A DNA stretch of 64,000 nt from contig CM053162.1 in the NCBI GenBank assembly GCA_028571685.1, positions 46,100,851 through 46,164,850 of the forward strand, in the 5' to 3' direction. The notes beneath the pieces are model-generated. The model had not been told where the DNA came from and did not search any database. It worked only from the letters and a program-made list of their open reading frames with translations. The translations under genes and the position numbers were made by a program. Positions 43,701 to 53,084 of this stretch are shown in pieces (position 1 is the first letter of the stretch; each line of letters begins with the position of its first letter). This DNA is from Heterohyrax brucei. Taxonomy: Eukaryota > Chordata > Mammalia > Hyracoidea > Procaviidae.

Positions 43701-45287
43701 GGCTTTAATTCGTAAAGGGTTTGGGGTACTCAGGAAGTGGAGGCTAAGCCGGGGCCCCTTGTCCCACAAAGACATTATAAACGAGCAGGATGATTAAGTG
43801 CCAGGTGGGGGCTCTTAAACAGTTCACAGGCTGGTTCTCAGGCAGCTCTGAAAAACGAGTTTGGAAAAGCCTGAAAGTCATGAAATAGCACAAGTATCCT
43901 CCCCCCGCCTCCCGCGCCCCAGTGCAAGCAAAAATACTCCAGAAGATAAACCCCAGCCAATCTTCTGGGACTAAGGCTCTAAATATTACTTGTGAGTCAC
44001 CACAGCCTGCTTCCAAGAGAAGGACTCTTCCAATTCTGCCAGCCACCACCCCCGTCTGCGACATTTTAGGATCATAGCTTTTCATCATCTCTAGCCAAAT
44101 TCCCAAGCCTTCGTCGTGGGCATGAGGACAGCCCTGTGCGCCGAGAAGGCGCTTCCCGGTTTGAGCCCCTCCCGTGGTTTGAAACCAATTTCCTCCCCGC
44201 CCTCCACCCGCCTACCCACCCCTCTCCCCACACTCCCCCTAAAAAAGCTCTAAAAGCAGGACCCCCGCCAAGCTCCACAGAGAACACTAGGTGGCGCTAG
44301 ACCCCGCAGTATTCAGGCAACTGACACTGCGCCCCTGGCGGGAAAACTGCTGTGAAATCCTTCTCACCTTGTCAGAGACTTGAGGGGCGATTTCAGTTTA
44401 TGCTCCAGCATAACGCGCGACAAAGAGATTCCATACTCTCTCAGGAGCCCTTGGGATTGCTGCTAACGGAGGTGCGGTCTGGGTGTGGCTGCGGAAGGCA
44501 GCCGGTCCCCAGACTTGAAGTCTGGAGACCTTACAGTCCTTTACTAAGCTATAAATACCGTTAGAAACAAGTGGCCCTTTTCAATTTCTGCCATGCCCAG
44601 AGGGCCAGGAAGGAAAAAACCTCCATTAGAAAGAGGCGAAGGAAAGAAAGAAAGGAAAATAAAAAAGGCAGATCTAAGACAGGCCAATTTGTGAGCAGTG
44701 CCAATCATCTTCACTCTGGTGCAGAGTGGAGGGACCTCAGCCCTGACCTCAGGCCGTTCCACTTCCTGCCCAGCGTCTCCCAACCCCATCCCAGGGTGAA
44801 AATGATCCTCAGTGCCCGTGGGGAAATGTCTTGAGGGTTCTTTTGTGTCTCGAAAGATCTGGGCAGAGGTTTCAGCTTAAATTCCTTTTTAATTTCATTG
44901 CACCCAGAGCACGCAGTCATATATGCATGGACAGGTCCTCATTGCTACCCTAAAGCTCTTAGGAACAATAATAATAATTGGCAGTGACCAAGCAATTGCC
45001 AGTTTTCTAAGCATGATGAGCTCCTTTCTTACCTAGAGAGACAGGTGAGTTGCGTTTTCTGTTTGCAGATAAAGTAGCTGACACCCCAGGGTCTCCTAGG
45101 AACTGTCAGCGCTGTGCTGACGACGTTGTGTCCTTGAAGACAATAATGATGCTCATTGTTCTTTATTATCATTTTCACTGTTGGGCTCCCTTTGATGTAC
45201 CAGAGGCCAAACAGAATACTGGTTAATGATAGTTTGGGGGTAATGAGTTTCCAGTTGGCTGATAATAAACTTCTTGCAAGCTGAATC
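43701..45287. other. Repeat-poor island with a CpG-rich patch
   Basis: Almost no interspersed repeats; a possible MIR piece lies at 44967-45085. CpGs cluster at 44110-44190 and 44300-44500, far above the rest of the window. There are CACCC-type boxes (gggtgtggc near 44480), a TATA-like 'ctataaata' near 44549, a palindrome at 44510-44524 and a CTCF-like motif. It could be a regulatory element or an exon-free promoter-like region. No coding frame persuades me. Confidence 0.45.
44284..44298 (+). promoter_or_regulatory. CTCF-like motif, plus orientation
   Basis: acactaggtggcgct matches the core CCASYAGRKGGCRSY at 14 of 15 positions. It lies in the CpG-rich patch. Confidence 0.6.
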
Positions 45288-45465
45288 TATTCTGGACTCG
45301 TAGAAGGACAGAGTGGAACAGCTCCATAGGGTTTCCAAGGCTGTAATCTTTAAAGAAGCAGACTGCCACCATATCTTTCTCCCATGAGATGCGGTGGGTT
45401 TGAGCTACTGACTTCTCAGTTAGTTTAGCGGCCCAGGACGTTAACCACTGCCACCAGGGCTCCTT
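45288..45465 (-). repeat. AfroSINE, long form
   Basis: Tail side is shortened ('ggactcgtagaaggacagag'). Module and head ('actgccaccagggctcct') are present. An A run lies at 45487-45502. Confidence 0.9.
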
Positions 45466-45502
45466 TGGCTATTAACATCGGGGCCAAAAAAAAAAAAAAA
45501 AA

Positions 45503-45877
45503 ACCAACAAACCTGGACATGGAGAACTGCTGAAGGGAGGTAAGTGCCTAAGCAGACCCTTACCCTGATGGCCAGGTATAGATATTTGGGTTTCCTATGG
45601 TGACCAGGCTTGGCAGATGTGTTGGCAGTGCAGCTGAAAAGGCTTCTGGGACAGCTTCACTCATCAGCCAATCAGCACATTCCTGAGCATGTAGAAAAGA
45701 CACCACTTAGCTCTGTGAGGTCCAAAGCTCTTTAAATGTTTCACAAATAACTTTAAGTCTTTGCCCCCAAAGAGTTTTATGGTACAATGTAGTTGGGGAA
45801 GATAAAATCCACATGACTAAAAAGGTAAAGATGTAAGAGCTCTAATGTGAGTCCAAACTAAAAACAAAAATAAAACA
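45503..45877. other. Unrecognised sequence
   Basis: No recognised element. Confidence 0.35.
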
Positions 45878-46240
45878 AATCCTGTTGCCATGGAGTTGAC
45901 TGTGACTCATAATGACCCTGTAGGACAGACTGGAACTACCTCACAGGGTTTCCAATGCTATAGCACAGCACTTAAACCTTGGCTACGAATAGAAAGGTCA
46001 GCACTTTGGCTCCACAGGAGAAAGATGTGCCAGTCTGCTGCTGTCAAGATTACAGCTTGGAAAACCCATGGAGCAGTTCTTCTTTGTCCTGTAACGTCAC
46101 TGTGAGTCAGAATCAACTTGATGGCAGTAGGATCGGATTTATTTTTTTAATCTTTATGGAAGCACACTGGGGCTTGTGGTTTTGACCTGCTGACCTTTTG
46201 GTTAGCAGCTTGGTGTTTAACCACTACATCACCAGTTCTC
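45878..46240 (-). repeat. AfroSINE, long form, split by another AfroSINE
   Basis: Tail half 45878-45955 ('cctgttgccatggagttgac' to 'cagggtttccaatgct'). Module and head 46145-46240 ('atctttatggaagcacactg' to 'ctacatcaccagttctcc'). Confidence 0.85.
45956..46137 (+). repeat. AfroSINE, long form, nested in an AfroSINE
   Basis: Opposite orientation to its host. Module 'gccagtctgctgctgtcaag', tail 'aacttgatggcagtaggat'. Confidence 0.9.
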
Positions 46241-46457
46241 CTTTTCTTGCTTTGTTTCTCTCTTTTTCCTTTTCTTCCTCTCTTTCCCTCTTCCTATCTT
46301 TCTCCCTCCCTGCCTCCCTTCCTTCTTCCTTTCCTCCTTTCTTCTCTTCTTTTCCTCCCCATCCCTCCCTCTCTTCCTGCCTACTTCCTTTCCTCATTTC
46401 CTTCCATCTCCCTCCCTTCCTCCCTCCCTCCACCTCTCTTTCCTTCCTTTCTTTTTT
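46241..46457 (+). repeat. Polypyrimidine (CTTT/TTCC)n tract
   Basis: About 215 bp of almost pure C and T on the plus strand, beginning right at the SINE head. Long frames here are low-complexity artefacts. Confidence 0.95.
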
Positions 46458-46712
46458 AATATGAGTCCAGAAACTCAATATCCTAGCTTGATTATGTGGC
46501 ATTTGTCTTTAGAACAACGCAAAGGGAAGAAATCAGTAGGGACTGGGGAGAAGTGGGAGGAAGGGACAAGTGTTATAGACTGAACTGTGTCCTCCCAAAA
46601 TATGTTCAGGTTCTAACCCTTGTACCTGTGGATGTGATCCTGTTAGGCAGTAGGGTTTTAGAAGGTTGACTTGAGGTCATACTGGAATAAGGTGGATCCT
46701 AATCCTATATGG

Positions 46713-47433
46713 AAACCGTGATGCTGTAGTGGTTAAGTGCTACATTTGCTAAAAAAAGATCAGTAGTTTGAATCTGCTGGGTGCTCCTTGAATGCTCTAT
46801 GGGGCAATTCTACTCTGTTCTATTGTTACCAGACAGAACTCCAGATTCTTGTTACCTGCCTCCAAAATCCAGTCTCTGAGACAGGTATTTGGGTGATTGA
46901 TCAAAAACTTTATTACTGTGCACTAGCAGACACAGGAAACAAGGAGGAATCCCTCCATAAAAAGCCTGTTCAAAAGTCATCAAGTGAGGTTGGGGTTGAC
47001 AAGGGACTGGGGAAACAATGTGATTGATTAGGGATGAAGATGGGTATCCATTCAGGGGCCTCAGGGGTCCTTTGAAGATATGCATCAGGTGCAGGAATCT
47101 GGACTTTCAGTTGCCATCTGAGGCAGGAGGTCCCACCTGGTGCCTCGTATCTTCCATTGGCTCCTTATCTGTTTTGATATTTCTGAAAAAGCTGTGAAAA
47201 CTGCAAAGACATTATTTCTGTAGTTCCTGTCAGTTAATGTGTGACTTCCCGCCAGGGCTTACATAAAAGAAACTAGGAATTTTTAAGACAGGAGAAAAGA
47301 CAAGTCAATTTTACAAAAAGAATTAAATTTTGACTATTTTAACTTTCCTTTTTGAAATCTGGGTGTCTAAAGCTTCTCTTCTGTTTCATGGTGGGGTCTC
47401 TACGAGTTAGAACTGACCTAACGGCAGTGGGTT
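46713..47433 (+). repeat. AfroSINE, short form, split by an LTR
   Basis: Head and body 46713-46821 ('gatgctgtagtggttaagtg', 'ggggcaattctactctgttc'); tail 47388-47433 ('gtctctacgagttagaactg'). Flanked by cctatatgg at 46704-46712 and 47437-47445. Confidence 0.85.
46822..47387 (-). mobile_element. Probable solo LTR inside an AfroSINE
   Basis: A 566-bp insertion that begins TGTTACC and ends TTTCA. The minus strand has AATAAA (near 46910) shortly before the TGGTAACA end, as an LTR should. No clear target duplication and no known family name. Confidence 0.55.
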
Positions 47434-47445
47434 AACCCTATATGG

Positions 47446-47730
47446 GAGTCTATAGTTAGGTTTCTAGTGAGGTTAAAGAGCATGAAGTCTAAGCCAAGGG
47501 ATTGCGCGGTGGAAAAACATGACCCAAAGAAGGAGGAAGACAGGGAGAAAAGATTCTAACCGACAAACAAAGAGGATTTTCATACAGAGGTTCACCATGA
47601 GCCATCAGGAGAAGCTGGGCATCTCATGGGAAGCCAAGCGCGCAGGACTGGGCAGCATGTCACCTTGTTACACAGAAAGTCTCCAGGAGTCGGAGCCAAC
47701 TCACTGGGAACTAACAACAACCACAACAGT
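47446..47730 (+). mobile_element. Unidentified 285-bp retroposed unit with RTE-type tail
   Basis: Bounded by cctatatgg (47437-47445) and cctatatg (47731-47738). It ends 'gggaactaacaacaaccaca', the tail seen on AfroSINE and RTE. The last part ('ggagtcggagccaactcact') is like the RTE 3' end. The first 200 bp match nothing I know. Confidence 0.5.
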
Positions 47731-48020
47731 CCTATATGACTCCTGTCATTAAGAAAGAAAGCAGATATGGAGAGACAAACATGGGGTCGGGGGGGGGGGA
47801 GTCACATTTACAAGCCAAGGAGCACCAAGAGCTGGGAGCCACCAGAAGCTATGAGAGAGGCGAGGAACAGCCTCTCCCCAGTGCCCTCAGAAGCCATCGA
47901 TGCTGCTGATGCTTTAATGTGGACTTCTAACCCCGGAACTATGAGGTGATGAGTTCCTGTTCTTATAAGCTACCCAATTTGCACTATTTTGTTATAACAA
48001 CCCTAGGAAGCTGAGATAGC

Positions 48021-48440
48021 AGATACTCCCACTGGCCTTGGCTGGACCTTATGACTGCGTAAGATGGGATCTGCCCCTAGGTCACGTCCAGGTTCCAGAT
48101 GTCCTATGGGATGCTCTTAAGTCAAAAGTTTCTGCAGACTGTCTTGAGCATTGGTGCGATTCCTGGGGGACAGGCTGTATGGTGGCCCAGGAAGTCAGAG
48201 AGAAGTCACCAAGGGGCAGGGGAACTTTTCCACCCTCCAACCCTTATCTCCACAGGTTCTGTCCGTCAGATCCTTGGAGACTTGGTTATAATTCCAAGCT
48301 TGTCACTGCCTCTGCTGACTTCCAGTGAGCCATCCAGTCCTGTCCACTCTATTCCTAAATATGCCCTCCCTCTCCACCCACATGCCACTGCTTTAGCTCA
48401 AGCCGTCCTCACACTCTGCCTGAATCGTTTTCTTTAAGGT
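48021..48440 (-). other. Unrecognised sequence, old L2-like end
   Basis: 48330-48440 ('ctttagctcaagccgtcctc') resembles inverted L2-type sequence. 48021-48330 is not recognised. Confidence 0.3.
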
Positions 48441-48604
48441 TAAATTCAACGTATTTTCATAGGAAATAAATATACACATTAGGAAACATATAAAGTGTAA
48501 ATCTCATTCCCACTCACCCCCTCAGCCTCCCAGGTCCCCTACCCAGTGACAACCGCTGGTATCTCCACCCAGCCCTTCCGTGCCTGATGCATCTGTCTTT
48601 TCGC
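48441..48604 (-). repeat. Possible ancient L1 (L1M) 3' end
   Basis: 'tctcattcccactcaccccc' followed by 'ccaggtcccctacccagtga' is typical of inverted L1M 3' regions. Confidence 0.4.
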
Positions 48605-48614
48605 TGTTGCCAAT

Positions 48615-49170
48615 TTTTTTAAATTGTGTTTTAAGTGAAAATTTCCAATTTGAGTCAATTTCTTATACAAAAACTCACACACACTTTGTTATGTGACCCT
48701 AACTGCTCTCCTCATACTGTGGCATCCCCCACTTCACCCCGTATTTTCCATGCCCATTCAACCAGCTCCTACCCCCTCTGACTTCTCATCTCCCCTGCAG
48801 CCAGAAGCTGCCCAGTTAGTCTCCTGTATCTACTTTAGCCAAGAAGCACACGCTTCACCAGCATCATTTTATGTCTTAAAAACCAGCTCAATCTTTGTCT
48901 GAGGTGATGGCTTTGGGGATAGTTTCAGTTCCAGGCTGACAGAGAGAAGGGAGCCATATCTTCCAAGGACCCTCCAGTCTGTCAGACTATCAAATCCGGT
49001 CTTTTTACCAGAGTTCAAGTTCTGCACCCCACGTGTCTCCTGCTCCATTTGGGACTACTTTGTTGAGTTCCCTGTAAAGACAGTCTTCGGTGGTGCCCAG
49101 GAACCACCTGGTCCTTCTGGTCTCATGCTGATGTAGTCTCTGGGTTTTGTGGCCCTAGAAATGTTGTTTT
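48615..49170 (-). mobile_element. L1 3' UTR fragment
   Basis: 'tttaagtgaaaatttccaat', 'ccaactcctctgact'-like CT-rich blocks and 'ctggtccttctggtctcatg' match the inverted L1 3' ends at 35573 and 37059. Confidence 0.8.
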
Positions 49171-49338
49171 TTCAATGCACAGATTGATCCTGTTGATCCT
49201 CATTGTCCTTAGGGTAAAAATGCACACTCCTTAGTCCAGCCATCACGGCTCTTCCTGATCAGACTCCACGGGCATCTCCAGTCTCATCCCTCCCTAGTGC
49301 TCCCCCTCAAAAGTCTGTCCCAGCCACACCCAGCAACT
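49171..49338 (-). other. L2-like ancient repeat, tentative
   Basis: 'agggtaaaaatgcacactcc' and 'gctccccctcaaaagtctgt' resemble inverted L2-type sequence. Confidence 0.35.
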
Positions 49339-49433
49339 TACTTTGGCCTAAATCTGTATTCTCACTTACACAGCGTATTTTGTAAAAATAATTTTTAATT
49401 TAGTTTTTTGAGTAGGTACCATGTTGGATCCGA
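49339..49433 (+). repeat. Local duplication, copy 1
   Basis: Nearly identical to 50618-50702 (about four differences in 90 bp). Both copies lead into 'accatgttta' and an AfroSINE head. In copy 1 a 35-bp RTE/SINE-tail piece ('ccgactcgacggcacttgg') lies between. Confidence 0.85.
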
Positions 49434-49458
49434 CTCGACGGCACTTGGCTGACCATGT

Positions 49459-49601
49459 TTATGGAAACTCTGGTGGCGTAGTGGTGAAGAGACTAGTAGT
49501 TCAAATCCACCAGGTGCTCCTTGGAAACTCTACGGGTCAGTTCTACTCCAACGGGTTGCTGTGAGTCGGAACCAACTCAATGGCACCTAACAACAACAAC
49601 A
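49459..49601 (+). repeat. AfroSINE, short form
   Basis: From 'ggaaactctggtggcgtagt' to 'cacctaacaacaacaacaac', a well preserved RTE-type tail. Confidence 0.95.
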
Positions 49602-49619
49602 ACTGCATTTACAGAGAGT

Positions 49620-49844
49620 GAGGCAGAGGGCTATCTCCTGCCTTCGTTTCACAGTCATCTGTCTCTAATCCCAGAGGTAATCACTGGTCATTCGTTTATT
49701 TTGTTTTCTTTCAGATAATTTTTTAATGCATACTCATTAATTATTAATATACATCCTTCCTTTCTCCCCGAACAGTAATATGCCATTCCCATTCACACAT
49801 TCTAGGTCTTTTTTATTTTTTTAATTTTAGTACTATATACAAGA
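49620..49844 (-). repeat. Possible ancient L1 fragment
   Basis: 'cccagaggtaatcactggtc' and the A/T-rich sequence after it resemble inverted L1M 3' ends. Continues in style at 50245-50340. Confidence 0.35.
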
Positions 49845-50018
49845 GGAGCCCCGGGGGGGGGGGTAGACTGCTCACCGAAAGGTCGGTGGTTCCAAGCCAC
49901 CAGTGGCGCCGTGGGAGAAACACGTGGCAGTCTGCTTCCGTAGAGATTTGCAGCCTTGGAAACCTTATGGGTCACTGGAAGTCAGAATCAAAGCGACAGC
50001 AGTGAGGGATTTTTGGTT
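49845..50018 (+). repeat. AfroSINE, long form
   Basis: A poly(G) run (49852-49863) replaces part of the head. Module 'cagtctgcttccgtagagat'. Confidence 0.9.
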
Positions 50019-50056
50019 TAATGTATAGAGGGTGTCTGTGAAAAAAAAGACTTTTG

Positions 50057-50240
50057 CTGAGCTAGATTGACACAGTGGCTGCAACAAGGTGATCAAAACT
50101 TGGAATGGTTGTGAGGGTGGCAAAAGACAGGGCAGTGTTTTGTTTTGTTTTGTTTTGTTTTGTTTTGTTTTGTTTTGTTGTGCATGGAGTTGCTATGAGC
50201 TGGAACTGACTTGAAAACACTTAAGAACAACAACAACAAA
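50057..50240 (+). mobile_element. RTE LINE 3' end with an internal microsatellite
   Basis: 'gctagattgacacagtggct' and 'gcaacaagg' code for the last RTE residues. 'gtgcatggagttgctatgag' and a tail of 'agaacaacaacaacaaaaca' close it. Confidence 0.9.
50137..50180. repeat. (TTTTG)n microsatellite
   Basis: Eight to nine units, at the place where RTE has a single 'gttttgttctgtt' type sequence. Confidence 0.95.
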
Positions 50241-50340
50241 ACATATCCTGGAAACCTTTCCGTAGAAGTACACAAAGGGCCTTTTCATGTGTTTTCTAAC
50301 TGTGTAGTACTCAGTGCCATGAAATTATCCTAATCTTTTA

Positions 50341-50600
50341 TAACCTAAACTTTTTCTGTAAAGGGTTAATTAGTAAATATTTTAGGCTTTATGGGCCATA
50401 GGGTCTCTGTCACAACTACTTAACTCTCGGTTACAGCACAAAAAGGAAAGTGTGTAACACTATATTTACATATAGACACTGACATTAGAATGTCATAGTT
50501 TTCTGATGTCATGAAATACGTTTCTTTTGATTTTTTAAAAAAATATACAAACTATTCTTAGCTTTCAGGCCCTACTAAAACAGGCAGAGGGTGAGATTTG
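50341..50600 (+). repeat. MER20-like hAT transposon
   Basis: 'actttttctgtaaagggtta', 'tagtaaatattttaggcttt' and 'gggccatagggtctctgtca' match a very common eutherian hAT element. The name is less sure than the class. Confidence 0.75.
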
Positions 50601-50617
50601 TTCTAACTTTGTTCTTA

Positions 50618-50702
50618 CTTTGGCCTAAATCTTTATTCTCACTTACCACAGCGTATTTTGTAAAAATAATTTTTAGTTTAGTTTTTTGAGTAGGTACCAT
50701 GT
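50618..50702 (+). repeat. Local duplication, copy 2
   Basis: Second copy of 49339-49433, in direct orientation, 1.28 kb away. Followed by a short AfroSINE head (50703-50725, 'cagagaccctggtggtgac'). Confidence 0.85.
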
Positions 50703-50735
50703 TTACAGAGACCCTGGTGGTGACATATTTTTGTT

Positions 50736-50905
50736 TTTGTTGTTCATGCCATCAAGTCAGTTCTAGATCTTAGTGACCTTCCAAGACAGGGTAGAACTGC
50801 CCCCATGGAGTTTTCTAAGCTGATATAGTTATGAGAACTAACTACCGAGTCTTTTCTCCCACAAAGTAGCTGATGGCTTAGAACTGGCAGTCTTTCAAGT
50901 TAGCC
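50736..50905 (-). repeat. AfroSINE, long form
   Basis: Tail 'ttttgttgttcatgccatca' to 'tctttcaagttagccag'. Confidence 0.85.
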
Positions 50906-50911
50906 AGACTG

Positions 50912-51103
50912 AACCAAACCCACTGCCATTGTGTTGCTTCTGACTCATAGTGACCTTATAGGACAGAGTATAACAGCCTCAAGGGTTTCTAAGGTTGTAA
51001 TCTTTATGGGGGCAGACTGCCACATCCTTCTAGAGGAGCAGCTGTTGGGTTCAAACCACCAAACTTTCAGCTAGCAGCCAGCTGCTTTAACCATTGCATC
51101 CCC
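50912..51103 (-). repeat. AfroSINE, long form
   Basis: From 'aaccaaacccactgccattg' to 'aaccattgcatcccc'; module 'taatctttatgggggcagac'. Confidence 0.95.
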
Positions 51104-52015
51104 AGCCTTTGCCAATCTCTAATTTCTTTAACCATTTCTCTATGAAGGAGCGTTTCCATTGTTTCTAACCTTTTGCTGCCATCTACCACCTTGAGCACCT
51201 ATCACTTCAAACACGTGCATCTGTAGAATGAGCTCTGACAAATGCCACTGAGTCAGAGGACACATGCATTTGCTACTTTGATAAATATTATAAATTGCCA
51301 TCCTAGGGAACATGGTGGTTGACACTGTCACCAGCAATGTATAGAGATGACTGCGTCCTCATAGTCTCATCAACTGTGCATTTTCAAATGTGGGTTTTTG
51401 CCCGTCAGACAGGAGGGGGAAACGGCATCTCAGTCTTTTAATTTGCATTCTTCTTATCAGGAGGGAGGTTGAACATCTTTTCATATGTTTAACAGCCACT
51501 TGTGTTTCTTTTTTTTTTCCCATGAGCTGTCTTTTTATATCCTTTGCAGGTATTTCTATTTGTCTTTTCTTTAGGGATGTATATCCTTTTCTATCTTAAG
51601 TAGATTAGTCCTTTATCTGATGAGTTGCACATAATCTTACCTGGTTTTTCATTTGTTTTTGTCTTCACTTATGCCAGTTTGTTTCACTTGCACAAGGTTT
51701 TTTTTTTGTTTTTTGTTTTTTTAATGTAGCTGAATGTATCAATTTGTCATTTTATAGCTGTGGTTTTGAGTTATAATTAGAAAGGACTTTCCCACTCTAT
51801 CTCCCAAATTTTTTCTGGGTTCTTTTGTGGTTTCATTGTTTACTTTTAGATGTTTAATCCTTTGGTAATTTATTCTGGTATATGGTATGAGGTATGGTTT
51901 CACCAGTGGCTACCGAGGAATCTCAACACCATTTATTGAATAGTCGTTGAATTCAAAATGCCACACGTATCATATACATTCCTCTGTATATTTATATTCT
52001 TCCTAAACTGTTCCA

Positions 52016-52177
52016 TGGAAACCATGGTGACATAGTGGTTAAGTGTTACATTTGCTAACCTAAAGGTAAACAGTTCAAATCTGCCAAGTGCTCCTTGGAA
52101 AGTCTATGGGGCAGGTCTACTTGGCCCTGTAGGGTCACTATGAGTTAGGATTGATAGCAGTGTGTTTGGTTTGGGTT
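52016..52177 (+). repeat. AfroSINE, short form, with 13-bp TSD
   Basis: Direct repeats taaactgttccat (52004-52016) and taaactgtttcat (52178-52190), one difference. Inserted in an old L1. Confidence 0.95.
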
Positions 52178-52227
52178 TAAACTGTTTCATTAGTCTATCT
52201 ATTCATGTCCTAGTGCTATAAAACCAA

Positions 52228-52275
52228 CCAAAAAACCAAACCTGTTGCTGTCCTGTTGATTCCAACTCACAGTGC
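52228..52275 (-). repeat. AfroSINE tail fragment
   Basis: 'aaaccaaacctgttgctgtc' and 'gttgattccaactcacag' only. Confidence 0.8.
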
Positions 52276-52452
52276 TGTAAAATTTTTAACTATCAAAGTG
52301 CTATAGTATATATTTATATTTATTAGTCTGGCATTTCTCAGCCTCATCATTGTTGACATTTGGGGTCAGACAATTATTTGGTGTGAGGGGCTGCTCTGTG
52401 TACTATAGGATGTTTAGTAGTACCCCTGGCATTTACTCACTAGATGCTAGTC

Positions 52453-52466
52453 ATACACACACACAC

Positions 52467-52508
<42 letters not shown>

Positions 52509-52519
52509 AGACACACACA
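52453..52519. repeat. (CA)n microsatellite
   Basis: About 66 bp, interrupted by GCA and GACA units. Confidence 0.95.
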
Positions 52520-52587
52520 GAGTTGGGATAAGCCAAGAAAGAAGAAGAAAATCAGCCTCCAAATAGTGCCATGTATTTCCCTAAAAA

Positions 52588-52750
52588 ACCAACCAAACCC
52601 ACTGTTTTCGAGTTGATTCCAACTCATAGTGACCCTATAGGACAGAGTAGGCCTGACCCATAGAGTTTCTAAGGAGCACCTGGAAGGTTCAAACTGCCAA
52701 GCTTTTGGTTAGCAGCTGTAGGACTTAACCACTATGCCAACAAGGTTTTT
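52588..52750 (-). repeat. AfroSINE, short form, with 10-bp TSD
   Basis: Direct repeats tatttcccta at 52574-52583 and 52754-52763. Confidence 0.95.
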
Positions 52751-52896
52751 GTATATTTCCCTAGAAGGCAAAAATCACCTCTTTGAGAATCTTTGGTCTA
52801 GTCACTCATCATTGCTGTTCTTTTTCATAGTTTTAAGTTTATTTTGGTTGTATTATGTTTATTTTATGTTTAGATAAGTTTTAAATTGTTATTAAC

Positions 52897-53046
52897 CCAA
52901 ACCAAACCCACTGCCGTCTAGTCAATTCCAACTCACATTGACCCTATAGGACAGAGTAGAACAACTCTGATTCCAAGGAATGCCTGGTGGATTCAACTGC
53001 TATTTGGTTATCAGCCATAACACTTAACTACTATACCAGGGTTTCC
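52897..53046 (-). repeat. AfroSINE, short form, with TSD
   Basis: Direct repeats aaattgttatt (52883-52893) and aaattgatatt (53047-53057). Confidence 0.95.
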
Positions 53047-53084
53047 AAATTGATATTGGTATATGTTTATTATTTCTGGTTTGT

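Larger units (their letters stand above)
46573..48020 (+). mobile_element. MLT1-like LTR broken by several insertions
   Basis: Left part 46573-46711 ('ttatagactgaactgtgtcc' and 'tcctaatcctatatg'); right part 47731-48020 ('cctatatgactcctgtcatt', 'tttacaagccaaggagcacc', 'aggaagctgaga'). The gap holds an AfroSINE, an LTR inside that SINE, and a further RTE-tailed unit. Confidence 0.8.
51110..52330 (-). repeat. Ancient L1 (L1M type), minus strand
   Basis: Typical inverted L1 3' blocks occur in order: 'catttctctatgaaggagcg', 'tcaccagcaatgtatagaga', 'atttgcattcttcttatcag' and 'tttatctgatgagttgcaca', then 'cacaaggttttttttttgtt'. Interrupted by AfroSINEs at 52016-52177 and 52228-52275. Confidence 0.75.

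Noticed and set aside
46198..46502. Frames rich in Ser/Leu/Phe or Lys/Glu/Arg
   Set aside because: They are translations of the polypyrimidine tract.
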